The notes under the pieces are model-generated. The model saw only the letters and a list, made by a program, of their open reading frames with translations. It ran no database searches and was not told where the DNA came from. 64,000 nt of DNA, from the NCBI GenBank assembly GCA_963995505.1, contig OZ023188.1, positions 6,758,001 to 6,822,000 of the forward strand, in the 5' to 3' direction. Source of the DNA: Hypericum androsaemum (Eukaryota; Streptophyta; Magnoliopsida; Malpighiales; Hypericaceae). Below are positions 34,795 to 46,370 of the stretch, one piece after another. Both the position numbers and the translations under genes were made by a program. Position 1 is the stretch's first letter. Every line of letters starts with the position of its first letter.

Positions 34795-35771
34795 ATGGCG
34801 GGAATGAGGGTGTCTTTGGCCGGCTCGGTTACGATTCTACTCTTGTCCATTGCCTTGCCGGCCACTCAGGCTGTCGCCGCCCCGGCGCCGGCTCCGGGCC
34901 CCACCAGCGACGGTATAATTAGCAAATTAGTCACAACCTGTTCTTTTATTTATATTTACGGTGTTCATTTATTTTTGACTTTAGGTAAATATTATTGGTG
35001 CATTCAATTTAAATTAAGTTATAAACAGACTATTAATATATTTCTCGAATAGGTCGTTCAAAAAAATATTTTTCTAATTTTGTTTGCTCATACTGATGAA
35101 TCTTTTGAGCGAAGCAAAAAATGTTGTACTTTGCTTTGTAAAAGAGTTATTTTTTTAATTATTTTTAATCTCGGAGATGGCATTGGCTCACTTAGGGAGA
35201 AATCTTGTGGGCCAACGAGATTCCTAGTCTGAAGTTTGATCTGGCTAGAATTATTGCTCGCAATTTTTTAGAATTTATTTATTATTCCTTCATGGTTAAA
35301 ATTTTGTTTATCTCACAATCAAAATTAATTTTTATACTTCTTTTTTCTATAATCATAAAAAAGCATTTTGATTCTGTTCCTAACCCGGCTATTAGTAACA
35401 TTTAGAAGATTTCGAGTCCACTGTTATTGAAACTAGCCAGCCATAAAATTACCATCTCAAGAATATTTTTTTTTCGAAAATATATCTCTAGAATTTGTTA
35501 ACATAACAAAAAATTTACAATACAACTCCAATAATCGAAAACCGGTTGCGGTTGCTATATTTCTCTATCTCTCCATTTTTTTAATCCTTGAATCAACTCT
35601 CGATTGCTAGTTTTAAGCAGGTTATTTAACAATAAAGCTTAACGCCTAACGTAAGCTTTTCCATCCAAATCAGGAACATCTATCGATCAAGGGATTGCAT
35701 ATGTGCTAATGCTGGTGGCCTTGGTGCTCACCTACCTCATCCATGCTGCAGACTTCTCTTACGGCGTTTAA
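34795..35771 (+). CDS. arabinogalactan peptide (AGP16/20/41 type), two exons
   Basis: Exon 1 is 34795-34912 and exon 2 is 35674-35771. They join in phase 1 across GT/AG borders to 71 residues. The product has a signal peptide (about residues 1-29, with VTILLLSIALPATQA), a very short mature AGP core APAPAPGPTSDG with alternating Ala-Pro that serves as hydroxyproline arabinogalactan sites, then the family-conserved TSIDQGIAYVLMLVALVLTYLIH, which acts as the GPI-anchor signal. The mature peptide would sit on the outer plasma membrane or wall. The 761-base intron contains the repeat shared with 30597 and 34233. All landmarks are intact, so it is very likely functional. Confidence 0.9.
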
Positions 35772-36726
35772 CCCGGATCGGATTGGATTAGTTTTTATGT
35801 TCTTTTACATTTTTGGTTCCCCTTTCTTTTGTTTTTCCTCATAGGAAGAGGGGAAAAGAAAAGGGACGCATTGCCAGATCATGGACGAGATGAACTTGGT
35901 TAACGGTGAGAGAGATGTTGGTTTCTCATTTTGTGTTCCTCTGTGAAGACAATAATGTATTTTGCTTGTGACTGAGTCGTCGTCGTTTCTGACTTGACAA
36001 ACATTTTGCTTTCCGATCTTGGCTAATGAGACAATCTTGTCAAGTTCATCTATTGAGTACTTTGCCTGCTGGATAGGTGAAGGGCACATAATTTTTGGTT
36101 TTCGAATCATCATCCTGAACCCAAAATCCAAAATGAATCGTACTTATATACGGAGGGGTAAATCCTCCGTTCGTGCGGGTGAGATTTTGCCTCTCCGTAT
36201 TGGACATCACCCCGCAGGAAATGCGTATCCAAACAAAATACTATGCAACAATTTGGCTCGGGTTTCCTATAATCATCCTTTTTAAAATGATGAGCAGAGG
36301 GAGGTCTCATGTATCGAGAGCTCACTGCAATTTTAGCTTCCCTGCATATTGATAAGAAACGAAATATTCTACACTTGAAGCAACTACTAGTGGAGGATTA
36401 ACCAGTTGCATCCACAAAACGAAACACGAAGAACATCATCATTGGTAGAAGAAGTCAAACGATCAGAAACCATCTTTACCACTGGACGAACACCTACATC
36501 TCCTCGAGGGGGAATCCAAGGGAATACGATATGAGCCAAGAATAAGAGAACTAGTGTCGATCTAGGTAGAATTACAGCAAGGCATCCTTAGTTCCCCTCT
36601 ACTTCTAGGAGAAGACTGGTTAACATAGCAATCATGCCTCTTTGCTTTCAAAACATCAAAAATGATATGTCATGTAGAAAAGAGAGCGACTGCGGAAAAC
36701 TCACTCGGGCAACTGCAGAAAATAGG
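35772..36726. other. intergenic DNA between AGP and CX9C genes
   Basis: The convergent 3' ends of the AGP gene (plus) and the CX9C gene (minus) lie here. No other gene seen. Confidence 0.5.
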
Positions 36727-37452
36727 TCACGCTTTTTTCGATTCATGGCTTGCCTGCTTCGGTTGCTGATCAGCCAACGAGAACTTCTTCACTTTCTGCA
36801 GACGGAATAAGATTAAATTACAGAACAAGACGTAGAAAGGTTCATCACATGGGACATGAACTAGTGTGATCCACGGTAAACCCCGAAAATCTAGTTCAGC
36901 CGATCAAGCAATGTCAAGCTAAGTATCATCTGCAGGTCTGTCTTTGGTTTAATTTTCACATCGTTGACTAATGGGAATCCGAGTCAACATTAGGTTCTGG
37001 ATATGGGCTTTTAGCCGAATGGACGTGCAATTTGCAACCTTCCTAGAATTAGCAACCGTTACCAGAGGTCATCAATTCAAAGCTCCCAAACAATGCCTGT
37101 TGCAGGTCCTCAGAGGCTCTTAAAAAAATAAAAATAAAAATAAAAACCCTATTCTCACAATCTTTTCCAAAATTTGGGAATTGCTCATTATTCTTCTCTT
37201 TATACAGAACACCCGTTTCGAAAGACACGAGAGTTCGAACTCGAGACATCCGGGTTAATCAATGGTGGGGCTGGGCTATTCAAAGAATTCAATGAGAGAA
37301 AGGGTTGGTGGGAGGGAGATTACCTTGTGGATGACGCATTCGCGCAAGGCGTTGAGGAGGCGGAGGCACTTTTCGGGGTCGTAAGGGGATTGGGTCACGC
37401 AGTTTAGGAGATCCACCGCCTCCTCCCCGCACACCGCCTTCTCCTCCTCCAT
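36727..37452 (-). CDS. small twin-CX9C (CHCH) protein, two exons
   Basis: Exon 1 is 37452-37324 and exon 2 is 36795-36727, joined in phase 0, for 65 residues. Cys8 and Cys18, then Cys29 and Cys39, form two CX9C pairs, the signature of CHCH-fold proteins oxidised by Mia40 in the mitochondrial intermembrane space. The start MEEEKAVCGEEAVDLLNC and the Lys-rich tail KVKKFSLADQQPKQ match a conserved but little-studied plant family. The role is probably in respiratory-complex or intermembrane-space assembly, which is inference from the fold. The intron is 528 bases with GT/AG borders. An overlapping Pro/Arg-rich frame on the same strand is a shadow. Confidence 0.8.
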
Positions 37453-38109
37453 TTCTCCTCCTTTTTTTTCTCCTTGGAGCTCTGGACTCTTCTGGTGGGT
37501 AGGGGTTTTGTTTTGGGCTTAACATGGGTTTTAGTTTTTTTTTTAGGGAAAGAAAAAAGAGAGTAAAAGTTCAATTTGTACTTAGTGATTTGATCGACTT
37601 ATATATTATTACTTTATAGTCTCGAACTATTTGTTCAAGTGAAAAGATTTATGTAATTGACACCCTACTATTTGAATAAATTTTTCTGAGAAAAATACTT
37701 CAAAGATAATTAGGAAACAATTTGGTTCTAAATGTGTTAAGAAGCAAATCAGAAAAAATATACGAAAAAAATCTGTATTCCTCTCTTGTAATATTTTTCA
37801 TATTTTTATAATTTTTTAAGTTGTAGTTTAATGATAGTTGGAGATGTTTTTGTCTAAAAAAATTATTCAAATATCGGATGTCAATTAAAAAATTTATGCA
37901 ATTGATCAAATATTTTATGATACTAAAGTAAAATTTTATAAAAAATGGCAATCGATTGGACAAAAAAACCTCTAATTATAGTTAGGAAAAAATTAAAAGT
38001 GTAGTTAAATATTTATTTAAGAAAGTCAGAAAAAGTAAAGAGGCGAGACTTTTCACAACACAAAAAAAATAGTAAAAGAGAGACAAAAAATAACTCAAGA
38101 AGACAAAAA
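37453..38109. other. intergenic DNA
   Basis: Upstream region of the CX9C gene, then AT-rich DNA. No gene seen. Confidence 0.5.
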
Positions 38110-38142
38110 GCATCAGAGCTTACCAAGTCATTCGTCCAAGAC

Positions 38143-38679
38143 TTGGGTGCCTTTTGGATTTGCGAGTTTGCTAAGAGCATTGAAAGTTGTACTTCCTTAG
38201 CTGCGGAGATTTGGGCTTTGGTCCTCGGACTTGAGCTGACATGGGATAAGGGACTCCGGAGGGTCCATGTAGAGATGGACTTATCTCTGGCTATCCTATT
38301 CGTTGGTCGGGAAGTGGACCGGGCTCACCCTCTGGCGGTACTGATATCGAGGGCGCAAGAGCTTCTGGCGAGGACCTGGAAAATTGATATCCAGCACACC
38401 TGGCGGGAAGGCAACCGCGTGGCAGACGCTCTCTCCAAGCACACTCTGGAGATTGCTTATGGTTATGTTGTTTCTGATGTACTCTTAGACTGTTGCTTTG
38501 AGATGTATCTTGAAGATTTGAGGGGTGTTTTTTTATTGTTGTACTCTGCGGCCGGTGATGATTTACAGGGATCAGATCTTGTGATTTTAACGTCAAGGCA
38601 GGTCACCCTGACCTTGCCGATGTGCTCTTTCCCTCTCGATGCGGGTTTTCCCACTTTTACCGCCGAAGAGTTTTACTGA
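38143..38679 (+). pseudogene. LINE RNase H domain fragment
   Basis: An RVT_3-type RNase H with Glu in AAEIWAL, Asp in HVEMD and the NRVADALSK ending is intact. The RT part is missing, so this is not a host gene even though the frame is open to 38679. Confidence 0.75.
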
Positions 38680-38800
38680 GGCCGGCGGCCGCAACTTCGA
38701 AAGAGAGGATCTCCATGGTGAGGCCAATAGACATTAGGATGAGGATTTTTGGTTTCTGATGTACTTGGATTTATTTCTCGTTTTTATATAGGGGCTTGAC

Positions 38801-39132
38801 CTCACCATTTCCGGGACAAGATTTGGTGCTGGAGGCCCACTCCAGCATGATGCTGGAAGATTTTTATTGAAGGATACGCAAAATTTTTTTGCAAAAATGT
38901 GGAAACACAGGGGGTTGCAAAATAAAAAAAGCCTACAACCATTGAATCGTAACTGGGTAAATCATTGTATCGTAACTGAGACGATTCTGATTTATTCGGG
39001 ACGGGATAAACACGGATCATTAGATCGTAACTGAGTAAACTATTGGATCGTAACTAAATAAATCATTGGATCGTACGGTATGATCCTAATTGAATTTGGC
39101 CTTCAAGGACCAAATTTGCTCTCACCATTTCC
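38801..39132. mobile_element. MITE with 12-bp flanking direct repeat
   Basis: CTCACCATTTCC occurs at 38801-38812 and 39121-39132. The 308 bases between have imperfect terminal inverted repeats (GGGACAAGATTTGGTGCTGGAGG versus reverse complement GAGCAAATTTGGTCCTTGAAGG). Inside are five variants of a tattggatcgtaactgagtaa motif (38942-39075). There is no coding frame. Confidence 0.7.
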
Positions 39133-39294
39133 AAAAAAAAAGGAATAAAATATATTCAAGGACTTTATACTAATTACATTGGTAGGAAGTGTAAAACCAA
39201 CGAGGAAGAAAGGAAGCAAACAGGCTCGCCGGAAAATACAATAAGAAAGGGGCTATGCTCGTTGGCCCCACCTGCTATCTTAAGGAAGAAGGCG

Positions 39295-41369
39295 ATGGGA
39301 GATCTCTACGTTTGGCTAATATCGTTCTTCTTCCTAATAGCTTTAGTGATAATTATCGTCTTCCAGGTTAAATCTTTGAACCCTTTTCTTCCCCCTTTTG
39401 TTTATGGATTGTTATTTGTAAAGTTTCGATTTTTATGGGTTATTCTGAGCTGCCCGGCTAATGGTTTGTCCATTGGTGTTTTGGTCTGGAAATGGGAGTT
39501 GGGTTTTGGTTGCCTTCGATCTTTATGGGTTAGTTTGAACCCTAGTGGTTGATTGTGTTTGAGGTGCTAGAAGTGGAATGGAACATGTGCTTGGGAAGAA
39601 AGTGACTTCCTTTTCTGAGAAATGTTGGAGAATAGAAGATTTTCTATGTAGGCAACTCGGTGTCTGCTTCGCTTACATTGGGGTTATTAGTATTGTGCTT
39701 AGCTTTGGCAATTTCTCATTAATTGGGAGCTGTAGTTCCATTGGAACTGGCATGTTTTACTGGTAATTGTATCCAAAGTTCCAAACTGGTTTGTCATTTC
39801 GAGTATTATCTTAGAACTGCTGCTGGACGTCGAAAATGATTATGATGAGCTTTCTCTTGGTGAAAGAACTCCACATAATGATTGGTGCAGCCTGGATGAC
39901 TTTGATTAAAAAATGTAAATCATTTTGGGATTTTTGTGCAGCTTATGTGCCTGGCGGATCTGGAGTTTGATTATATAAACCCATACGATTCATCTTCCCG
40001 GATTAATAAGTCGATATTGCCGGAGTACATAACAGCAGGAGTCCTGTGCTTGTTTTATCTGTTGACGGGACATTGGTGCATGTCTCTCCTCTGTGTACCA
40101 TACCTTTACTACAATTTCCGGCTGTAAGTCTGTTTCTATATCAGCTTGTTCTTTGATTTTGGTGATCTTTTTTGTATTTCACTCACTTCACTTGTTATTC
40201 CTAGCTGATTGGAAATATTTCTCATAAAAGATAAAGAAACAGAAAAATAGCTAACAACTATGCTAATTTATTCAAGTTCAAACTACGTTGTTGATAACTT
40301 GATATGTGTCCACCTAATCTGATAAAGTCAGGCGATTAACTAATTAGTGATTGGTAGAAAGTAATTACATGCCATTTCACTTCCTCCAAGATCTTTTGAC
40401 TTCAAACCTAGAGTCTTGATTATTGCATGACATCTTTTTTTAGTGGCTGCAAAACCAGTTTGTCACTTTTTAGAGTGTTTTCTGCTTGATAGAACCCAAG
40501 CCAATAACTTGTGACGTGTGGCTTCCAGATAATCCTTCAGTATCCTCATCCTTACACTCTTCATGGTTGCCACTGCCTCTTGTGTCAGTTGAGAATTTTT
40601 CTCGGAAAATTAAGAAATAATGGTAGTTGCTGATGTTCTTGGCTGCCGCTCTTTGTATGATCAAGCTTTACATCAAGCTGCAGAAGTTGATTCTGAAAAT
40701 TTTGTTGCAAGTCTTTGGGATTGCGTCATGGCCAATTTATTGATCCATCGTGTGGTAACTTTTGTCAATCAAATCCGGAAGTGGCCAATTCCTACTGATA
40801 AATTTAGCACAGAAACAGGACATGTTGTGGAAAGGCTAGATTCTATCCCTGCGATTTTATTTGTTTAACGTAGCAGCTTCAGCTATAGTACTTCTTGCAC
40901 AAATTAATTTATAGATACCCAAGAATTTGGACTGTCTTAAACTGAATAATTTACACCTAGTCATGCATTTGCAACCTCAATGCAACTTTGCCGCTGTTGA
41001 TTGTAACCAATTAAACGGATGGTGTGATCTCTGTTGTTTCAAGCTTGCCTTCTCTTTTTGAGATCCTCACGGATGCCTATTCTGTTACATTTTAATGTTA
41101 CTTCTCCCTTTTCTTCGTGTAGATACACACGTCAAAAGCATTTGATAGATGTGACTGAGATATTCAACTTGCTTCACTGGGAGAAGAAGCAACGACTCTT
41201 CAAGCTCTTTTATATCATCGTTCTCCTCTTTCTATCCATATTTTGGTAGCTCCTTCTTTCCTCTCTCCACCTGCTTATAAATTGCTGCAATGAATCATGG
41301 TGATCACACTTTTCTGTTCTTCCACGCAGGATGATTTTAACTGCATTAGAGGATGATGACTACACTTAA
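39295..41369 (+). CDS. cornichon homologue, four exons
   Basis: Exons 39295-39366, 39942-40123, 41123-41245 and 41330-41369 join in frame to 138 residues with GT/AG introns. Cornichon proteins are ER membrane cargo receptors that recruit clients to COPII vesicles. Landmarks: the N-terminal transmembrane segment [19 protein letters not shown], the family motif [19 protein letters not shown], the second membrane segment with [28 protein letters not shown], then the [20 protein letters not shown] loop, a last membrane segment and an acidic tail EDDDYT. I chose ATG 39295 because it starts the conserved MGDL, with no longer upstream frame from an ATG. It is complete and probably functional. Confidence 0.92.
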
Positions 41370-42498
41370 CTTGGAAGACGGGCAACCAAAATCGGGATAT
41401 TTGATGGAGTCGCTGCAGTCAGATAACCGCATACTGCTGCTTTGTACTTTGCCTTTTGTTTTGGCGGTATGCTGCCTTGTACATTGTAACTGATAGTTCT
41501 GGAGCTTCAGCAATGTATCATCATCAAATATTTAGTTGATTACTCTGCAGTTTTTGTTGCAGCTTTCTAGGCTCTAGCTATGGTACCATATGCTTGATGC
41601 ACTTTCCTGTTACCTCTTAAACTCTGATGTCTCTGGTGTTTCTCCTACAATGGCATGCTTGGACAAGGCTCCTTGATGATGACACAACCAATGATATTGA
41701 TGCCTGCAGATAATGTGTTGTATGATGCAAATAATGAATCAGACTTGCAGTTACGAATTTGTTTACAAGCGGGAAAAATTAATTTATCTTTTGTCTCAAG
41801 GTGGATATGGAAATTCTAAATATCAGAATGGGTCGTTTTTGTTAACTAAAAATGGTTGACATAAAAATGGAAAAGAATTAATTTGGTTTGGCAATGTAAA
41901 TAAATTCACTTCAGTAAAAAACCAAGACGTAAAAAGACCGCCCAGAAGTTAAAACGTCCCGCGTCACTTCAGGACAAATGCATCGAGGATGTACCTAAAA
42001 TAAAACCTATGTTTAAAATCCGCGGTCAGACAGCTAGCCGGGAGCAAATCCCGGGTCATTGTTCGCCCAAACTCGGAGAGCAGTTCGACCGCGTCGGACA
42101 CACATGGTTGACCCGGATCACCCGAAACAACAAAACAAACGATTTTGTTACCTATCTAATTTCACAAACAAGTAACTAATCAAATTGACAAGTGATCAAA
42201 TTGTAAACTAACAAGTGACTAAAATAACAAAAAGTCAAAACAACCTAATCTATATAAAAATTATTTATGCTAAATTGAACTTATTTCACCTTAATTAGTG
42301 AAAAGAAAAAGAAAAAGAATTCAGATCCGACCGACGACCTAACCGGATAGAAAATTAGAAGGAAAACTTGAAGATTTCCGGGTCGGATGGTTTTAAAAAC
42401 ATTGCCAAAAACCGGCAAACCCCCAGATAAAGAGTAAAGACGCCTCTTCACTCACTCTCGTCTTCCTCCCTCTCCATCTCTCTGTTTGGGGCTGGCTC
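41370..42498. other. intergenic DNA upstream of ClpR2
   Basis: 3' flank of the cornichon gene and promoter of ClpR2. A possible MITE at 42007-42404 has similar inverted ends (CTATGTTTAAAATCCG versus reverse complement CAATGTTTTTAAAACC). This is weak. Confidence 0.45.
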
Positions 42499-42542
42499 AT
42501 GGCGTTATCTTTTAAGATGACCCCTCACCAACCTCCCCGCAG

Positions 42543-42581
<39 letters not shown>

Positions 42582-45004
42582 GTTACCTGTGTATTAGTGT
42601 GTGACTGAACCGTGTCTTTGTAACTCGGCAGTGTTGGGGTCTACTCGGGATTGAATCCCCAATGTTCAGGTCTCGGTCTCTCCACTCTCATCCCCTTCCA
42701 ATTTCCCACTTTGTTCTTCGCTTTTGAAGGTTTCACTTACACATACATGTTTAGGTTTGCTTGGAGCTGGGAGAACCACAGCTACCGTTAGTTTCCTCGA
42801 GAGCGTTCGCAAGTCTCTCCATTGCAGGTACCCTTTTGAGCTTTTCCGATTTCGTCGTCGGTTTTTAGCTCTCTGAAGTTTAATTGGGTGTCTAGCCATA
42901 GGTTCGGGCTCCTGATATGATCCGGGTCTCGGAAAAGATTCGATTTTTAACGACATTACTGGTTGAAACATCTGTTGTTATCTATAATCACGCAAATGTT
43001 CGGATTAAGATGTACAAATGTGCGTACCGTTCCCTACACCAGCACTAGCCAGGATCGGTTGTGCTCTATGACGCTTGGAATGTTCATCAAGTAAAGAAGG
43101 GGAAGTTAAAGAGAGAAGTCGAACCTTTTTTCGCTTGCAGTTTTTGTAATTATTTCTTTGTTGGGAAATTGCTTTTGTTGGTTCTAAGCTATGCGTATCT
43201 TGCTGGTAAATGTTTTGAATTTTATTCTGTCAGCAATTTTGAAAGACTGGTGGTTTTTAGGGACTGGCTTTAGTTTAGCTTTGAATTATTTGCGCCAAAT
43301 CTTAGTTGAAGGTTATGATTTGGTGCGCCAATTTTGGCTTTACCACAGTTCATTTTTTCTTGTGGTGTCATAAGATATTGGGCGGAAGTGGACACTTTTG
43401 TGCAGCAAATTACAGATTGACTTCTATACTGCTCAGTGGGCGGAATTCAACAAGTTTGGTCAACCACTTGCTGATGGTTTTTAATGTTTTTCGTTTAGCT
43501 GCAAAGCCACTCGTACTGGAGTTACTATGATGAGTATTATGGTACCACGAAAACGGGTTAAACATCCGATAAGTCAAAGACCAGAATGGGTGGACCTCCG
43601 GAATGCCTTGGTAAGCTGATTTTGGAACATGAATTACCAACTAAATATAGCAGAATTAAAAACTTTGGCAATGTTTGGCATGCCAGAGGTCGCATGCCTG
43701 ATGTTGTTCCTCTGTTTCGGCCAACTCATGCATCTGATGTCAATATGCTATGTGTTAGTCAGAATAGCTTGCATCTATACTGTAGCACATTTTCTGAACT
43801 TGAGAGAGCTTCTCTGACCTGACTGTAGCTGGATATCAGGCTCCAGCCAAGTACACCTTCTAGCATTGTATTGCATTTATACTATATGCATGCCCTTCAT
43901 AAAAAATAAAAACTTACCCACTTCTAAATGCTGCAGTATCGAGAGCGAATTATCTATATTGGGAAAGAGATTGATGAACATTACAGCAACGAACTGTTGG
44001 CAACAATGTTGTACCTTGACTCGAACGATAATCAGAAGAGGATGTTGATGTACATCACCGGTGACGGTGGAGATGTGAGTAGAAAACACTAGTTTTCTCT
44101 GGAAATGTTTAATCTTCTTTGATGGATATAGAAGAGATCAAATACTTCCACGTTTCTCCTAAACTGGTGCGCTTGTGCAGCTTTCTCCGTGCTTACAGAT
44201 ATATGATGCAATGAAAAACTTGAAGAGTCCTATTCACACCATTTGCCCTGGATATGCTAATAATATGGCTGCATTTCTTTTTGCTGCTGGAGAAAAGGTA
44301 GGTTTCTACTAATAAAATCCAGACGTTGACCGAAAATTCCCTGCCTCTGAAATCTGTGTTGCTTGGATGTCCACGAGCACCGATTTGTAACAGCATTAAT
44401 TGTAGATTGAGATAATTTTTCCTGTGTATGATGGCTGAAGTGAAGATATCTCAATGCAGTCCAAACGGCAACCTGAACTTGTATTCGTCAATATGCTAGC
44501 AGAACTTGGATTTATTCATTTCAGATGGTAATCCCTTGAATCATTTTTCTGGCTAAAAGGGCAAACGGATGGCAACAGCTGGTACAACGATATCCATTGA
44601 ACCTCCAGTCACATCTGCTGAAGGTAAGGCTGATGCCGTGCTAAGGGAAGCACAGGAGCTGATTAGGATCAAAGACCATCTCTACAACGAGTTGGCTAAA
44701 TTTACTGGACAGCCTTTTGAAAAGGTTAGGTAGTTTCTGTTTTTTCTCAGCCTTGTTTCACTACCTAGCACCAGCCCCTGACTTCACTATCTAGCTCTCC
44801 CGTGGAACTTTTTTGGCTCACGCAGATGTTTGACTTTATATGCATTTGCAGATCGACAAGGACTTCAAAATGAGAAAAAAGTTTAATGCTGTTGAGGCCA
44901 TAGAGTACGGGATCGTCGACGCAATAATTCGGCCTCCAAAGCTGGGAGATGAAATCAGACGTCGTGGACGTCGCAATCTCTCAGGTATTTGTGGTTTTGG
45001 TTAA
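42499..45004 (+). CDS. CLPR2: plastid Clp protease subunit ClpR2, eight exons
   Basis: Exons 42499-42542, 42632-42669, 42755-42827, 43499-43610, 43937-44074, 44181-44297, 44560-44724 and 44852-45004 join in frame to 279 residues. The start MALSFKMTPHQPP and the VYSGLNPQ stretch resemble the ClpR2 chloroplast transit region. WVDLRNALYRERIIYIGKEID and MYITGDGGDLSPCLQIYDAMK are the Clp core. In GYANNMAAFLFAAGEKGKR the position of the catalytic Ser is Asn, as in ClpR subunits, which are inactive but required in the R ring of the plastid stroma ClpPR core. The tail IEYGIVDAIIRPPKLGDEI is typical. A TC microsatellite (42547-42580) sits in intron 1. Splice sites are all GT/AG. Confidence 0.9.
42547..42580 (+). 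repeat. (TC)n microsatellite in ClpR2 intron 1
   Basis: About 17 TC units directly after the exon 1 donor site. Length variation could touch splicing of a very short intron (89 bases). Confidence 0.9.
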
Positions 45005-45026
45005 GCTAGAGAGAAACACGAAAACT

Positions 45027-45185
45027 CTTTTGGCTCAAGCAGATGCCTGACTTTACACCCACATCGATTTACAGATTGACAAGTACCTGATGACTTTACG
45101 GGATCATCGACATAATACTGCTGCTCCGAAAGCTGGAAGGTCGGTCGCAGAGGCATCAGTGGTTTTGGTTAAGTCCAGAGAACAT
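45027..45185 (+). pseudogene. decayed tandem duplicate of the last ClpR2 exon
   Basis: Starting cttttggctcaagcagatg, this stretch realigns with 44811-45012: the end of intron 7, the acceptor (acagATTGACAAG versus gcagATCGACAAG), gggatcNtcgac, ccNaaagctgg, and finally ggttttggttaag. Internal deletions remove much of the coding part. It lies 20 bases after the real stop codon. Confidence 0.75.
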
Positions 45186-46130
45186 GAACTTGATTAGTTG
45201 ATAGCTTCTGTCCTTGTGCAACTCTTGTACTGCTGTTGTATGCCCGTTGTTTATCGCCAATTAACTTCAGAGAGTTCCAACCGAGAAAAGGAAGAAGGAC
45301 AAAGTTTATTAAGAATGAGGTGGGGGAATGGGGAGTCAACTCTAATATTATGGGTTGTTAAGATCGAGCTTTGTAAATGGAGCAGGTATTATCCGGTAAG
45401 AATCACTTGGGGCGTGATAGTTCTCGACTCTTTGAGTAGTTGCCGGTATGACCAAGATATCATAGAAACAGGTCTAACAATGACAGGATTTATCCTTCCA
45501 AGGAAAAAACACGGAAACGGTTGAGAAAGAGTTTCAAACACTGAACAGGCCTCCGCTCTGCAACTTCGGCGAACATGCAACTCGTGGGTTGGTGGACCAA
45601 TTAAGAGTTTAATAAAAATATATAGTGAGAAAGTAAAATTTATACGAACTTAGATTCCTGCCACGTTTAAGGATTTTTTTTGTCCTTAAGAACTTTTTTC
45701 ATTCAAGAGGTACTCTTAATATGGTTAGTTCTTTATCATTTACGAACTGGGTTGACAAGAATTTTGTCTGTTACCAAAAAAAAAATATTTTCGGATGCAA
45801 TGAACGCGTGACCTTTTCAATCTTCTTTCAATTTCTAGGCGAATAAAATTAGGATGCAAATTAACAAATTCAACAAGGAGTTTGGCTTTCTCGAAAAATC
45901 CCTTTCAAGCGAGCTCGTAAGACAAATACGGATACATCAAAAGATTATATCAGAGAATGTTTATGGATTAATTTTAAAATAGTCTCTATCTAATTAGCAC
46001 TGCTATTAGATAGACTATTATCTTATGTTTTACTAAGGTAAAAAGTACTTATAAGCACAGAAGCACTAAATAGATGTAATAAATTTAACTGCTTACTATA
46101 TTGGCGATTTATTTTTGAAGAAATTACTTG
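45186..46130. other. intergenic DNA with a dispersed repeat
   Basis: 45335-45590 shares phrases with 47980-48085 (for example ctccgctctgcaacttcggc versus ctccgctctacaacttcgac, both followed by gaacatg). An open frame at 45198-45524 lies over this repeat and is not a recognisable protein. Confidence 0.5.
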
Positions 46131-46275
46131 TTGAAACCCATATAATGCATCACTCACTAAAAACCCATATAAATTATACATTCCTGAACATTACATATAA
46201 TAACAATAATAGCAGTATGGGTGTATATGCCAGATAACAATTATTCTCAATCAATTAAACCCACTAATGGTCGAA

Positions 46276-46370
46276 GGACTTATAGTCTAACGGCACAAGA
46301 TACTGTAAATATCTAGAAGGTCTAGAGTTCAAATTCTCACATATGTGAAAATTTTACCTTTTCAAAAAAA
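46276..46370 (+). mobile_element. tRNA-derived SINE-like element
   Basis: It has a box A-like tatagtctaacggcacaag and a box B-like ggtctagagttcaaattc 36 bases later, the spacing of a Pol III tRNA promoter, and ends with an A-rich stretch. The element is absent from the paralogous copy B block. It is too degenerate to be a tRNA gene: no foldable acceptor arm is evident. Confidence 0.55.

Larger units (their letters stand above)
38110..39141 (+). mobile_element. 3' fragment of an L1-type LINE, split by a MITE
   Basis: The frame from about 38113 encodes LINE RNase H (LAAEIWALVLGLELTWDKG, HVEMD, QHTWREGNRVADALSKHTL). The 3' sequence ends ctcaccatttcc plus an A run at 39133-39141, the LINE poly-A tail. 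The tail is separated from the body by a 308-bp insert. The 5' part is absent, as expected for a 5'-truncated LINE. Confidence 0.75.

Noticed and set aside
37289..37525. Pro/Arg-rich minus-strand frame
   Set aside because: It overlaps exon 1 of the twin-CX9C gene in another frame; the Cys pattern supports the other frame.
38143..38679. Host RNase H-like gene
   Set aside because: The domain wording, missing RT, and the A tail at 39133 show a LINE 3' fragment.
39262..39294. Earlier start for the cornichon gene
   Set aside because: The upstream extension begins at TTG and is not conserved; ATG 39295 begins the family MGDL.
42007..42404. hAT-like MITE upstream of ClpR2
   Set aside because: The end similarity is about 15 bases with mismatches and no target duplication; mentioned only within the intergenic entry.
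45198..45524. 108-codon plus-strand open frame after ClpR2
   Set aside because: It lies over a dispersed repeat shared with 47980-48085, resembles no family I know and has no promoter-like context.
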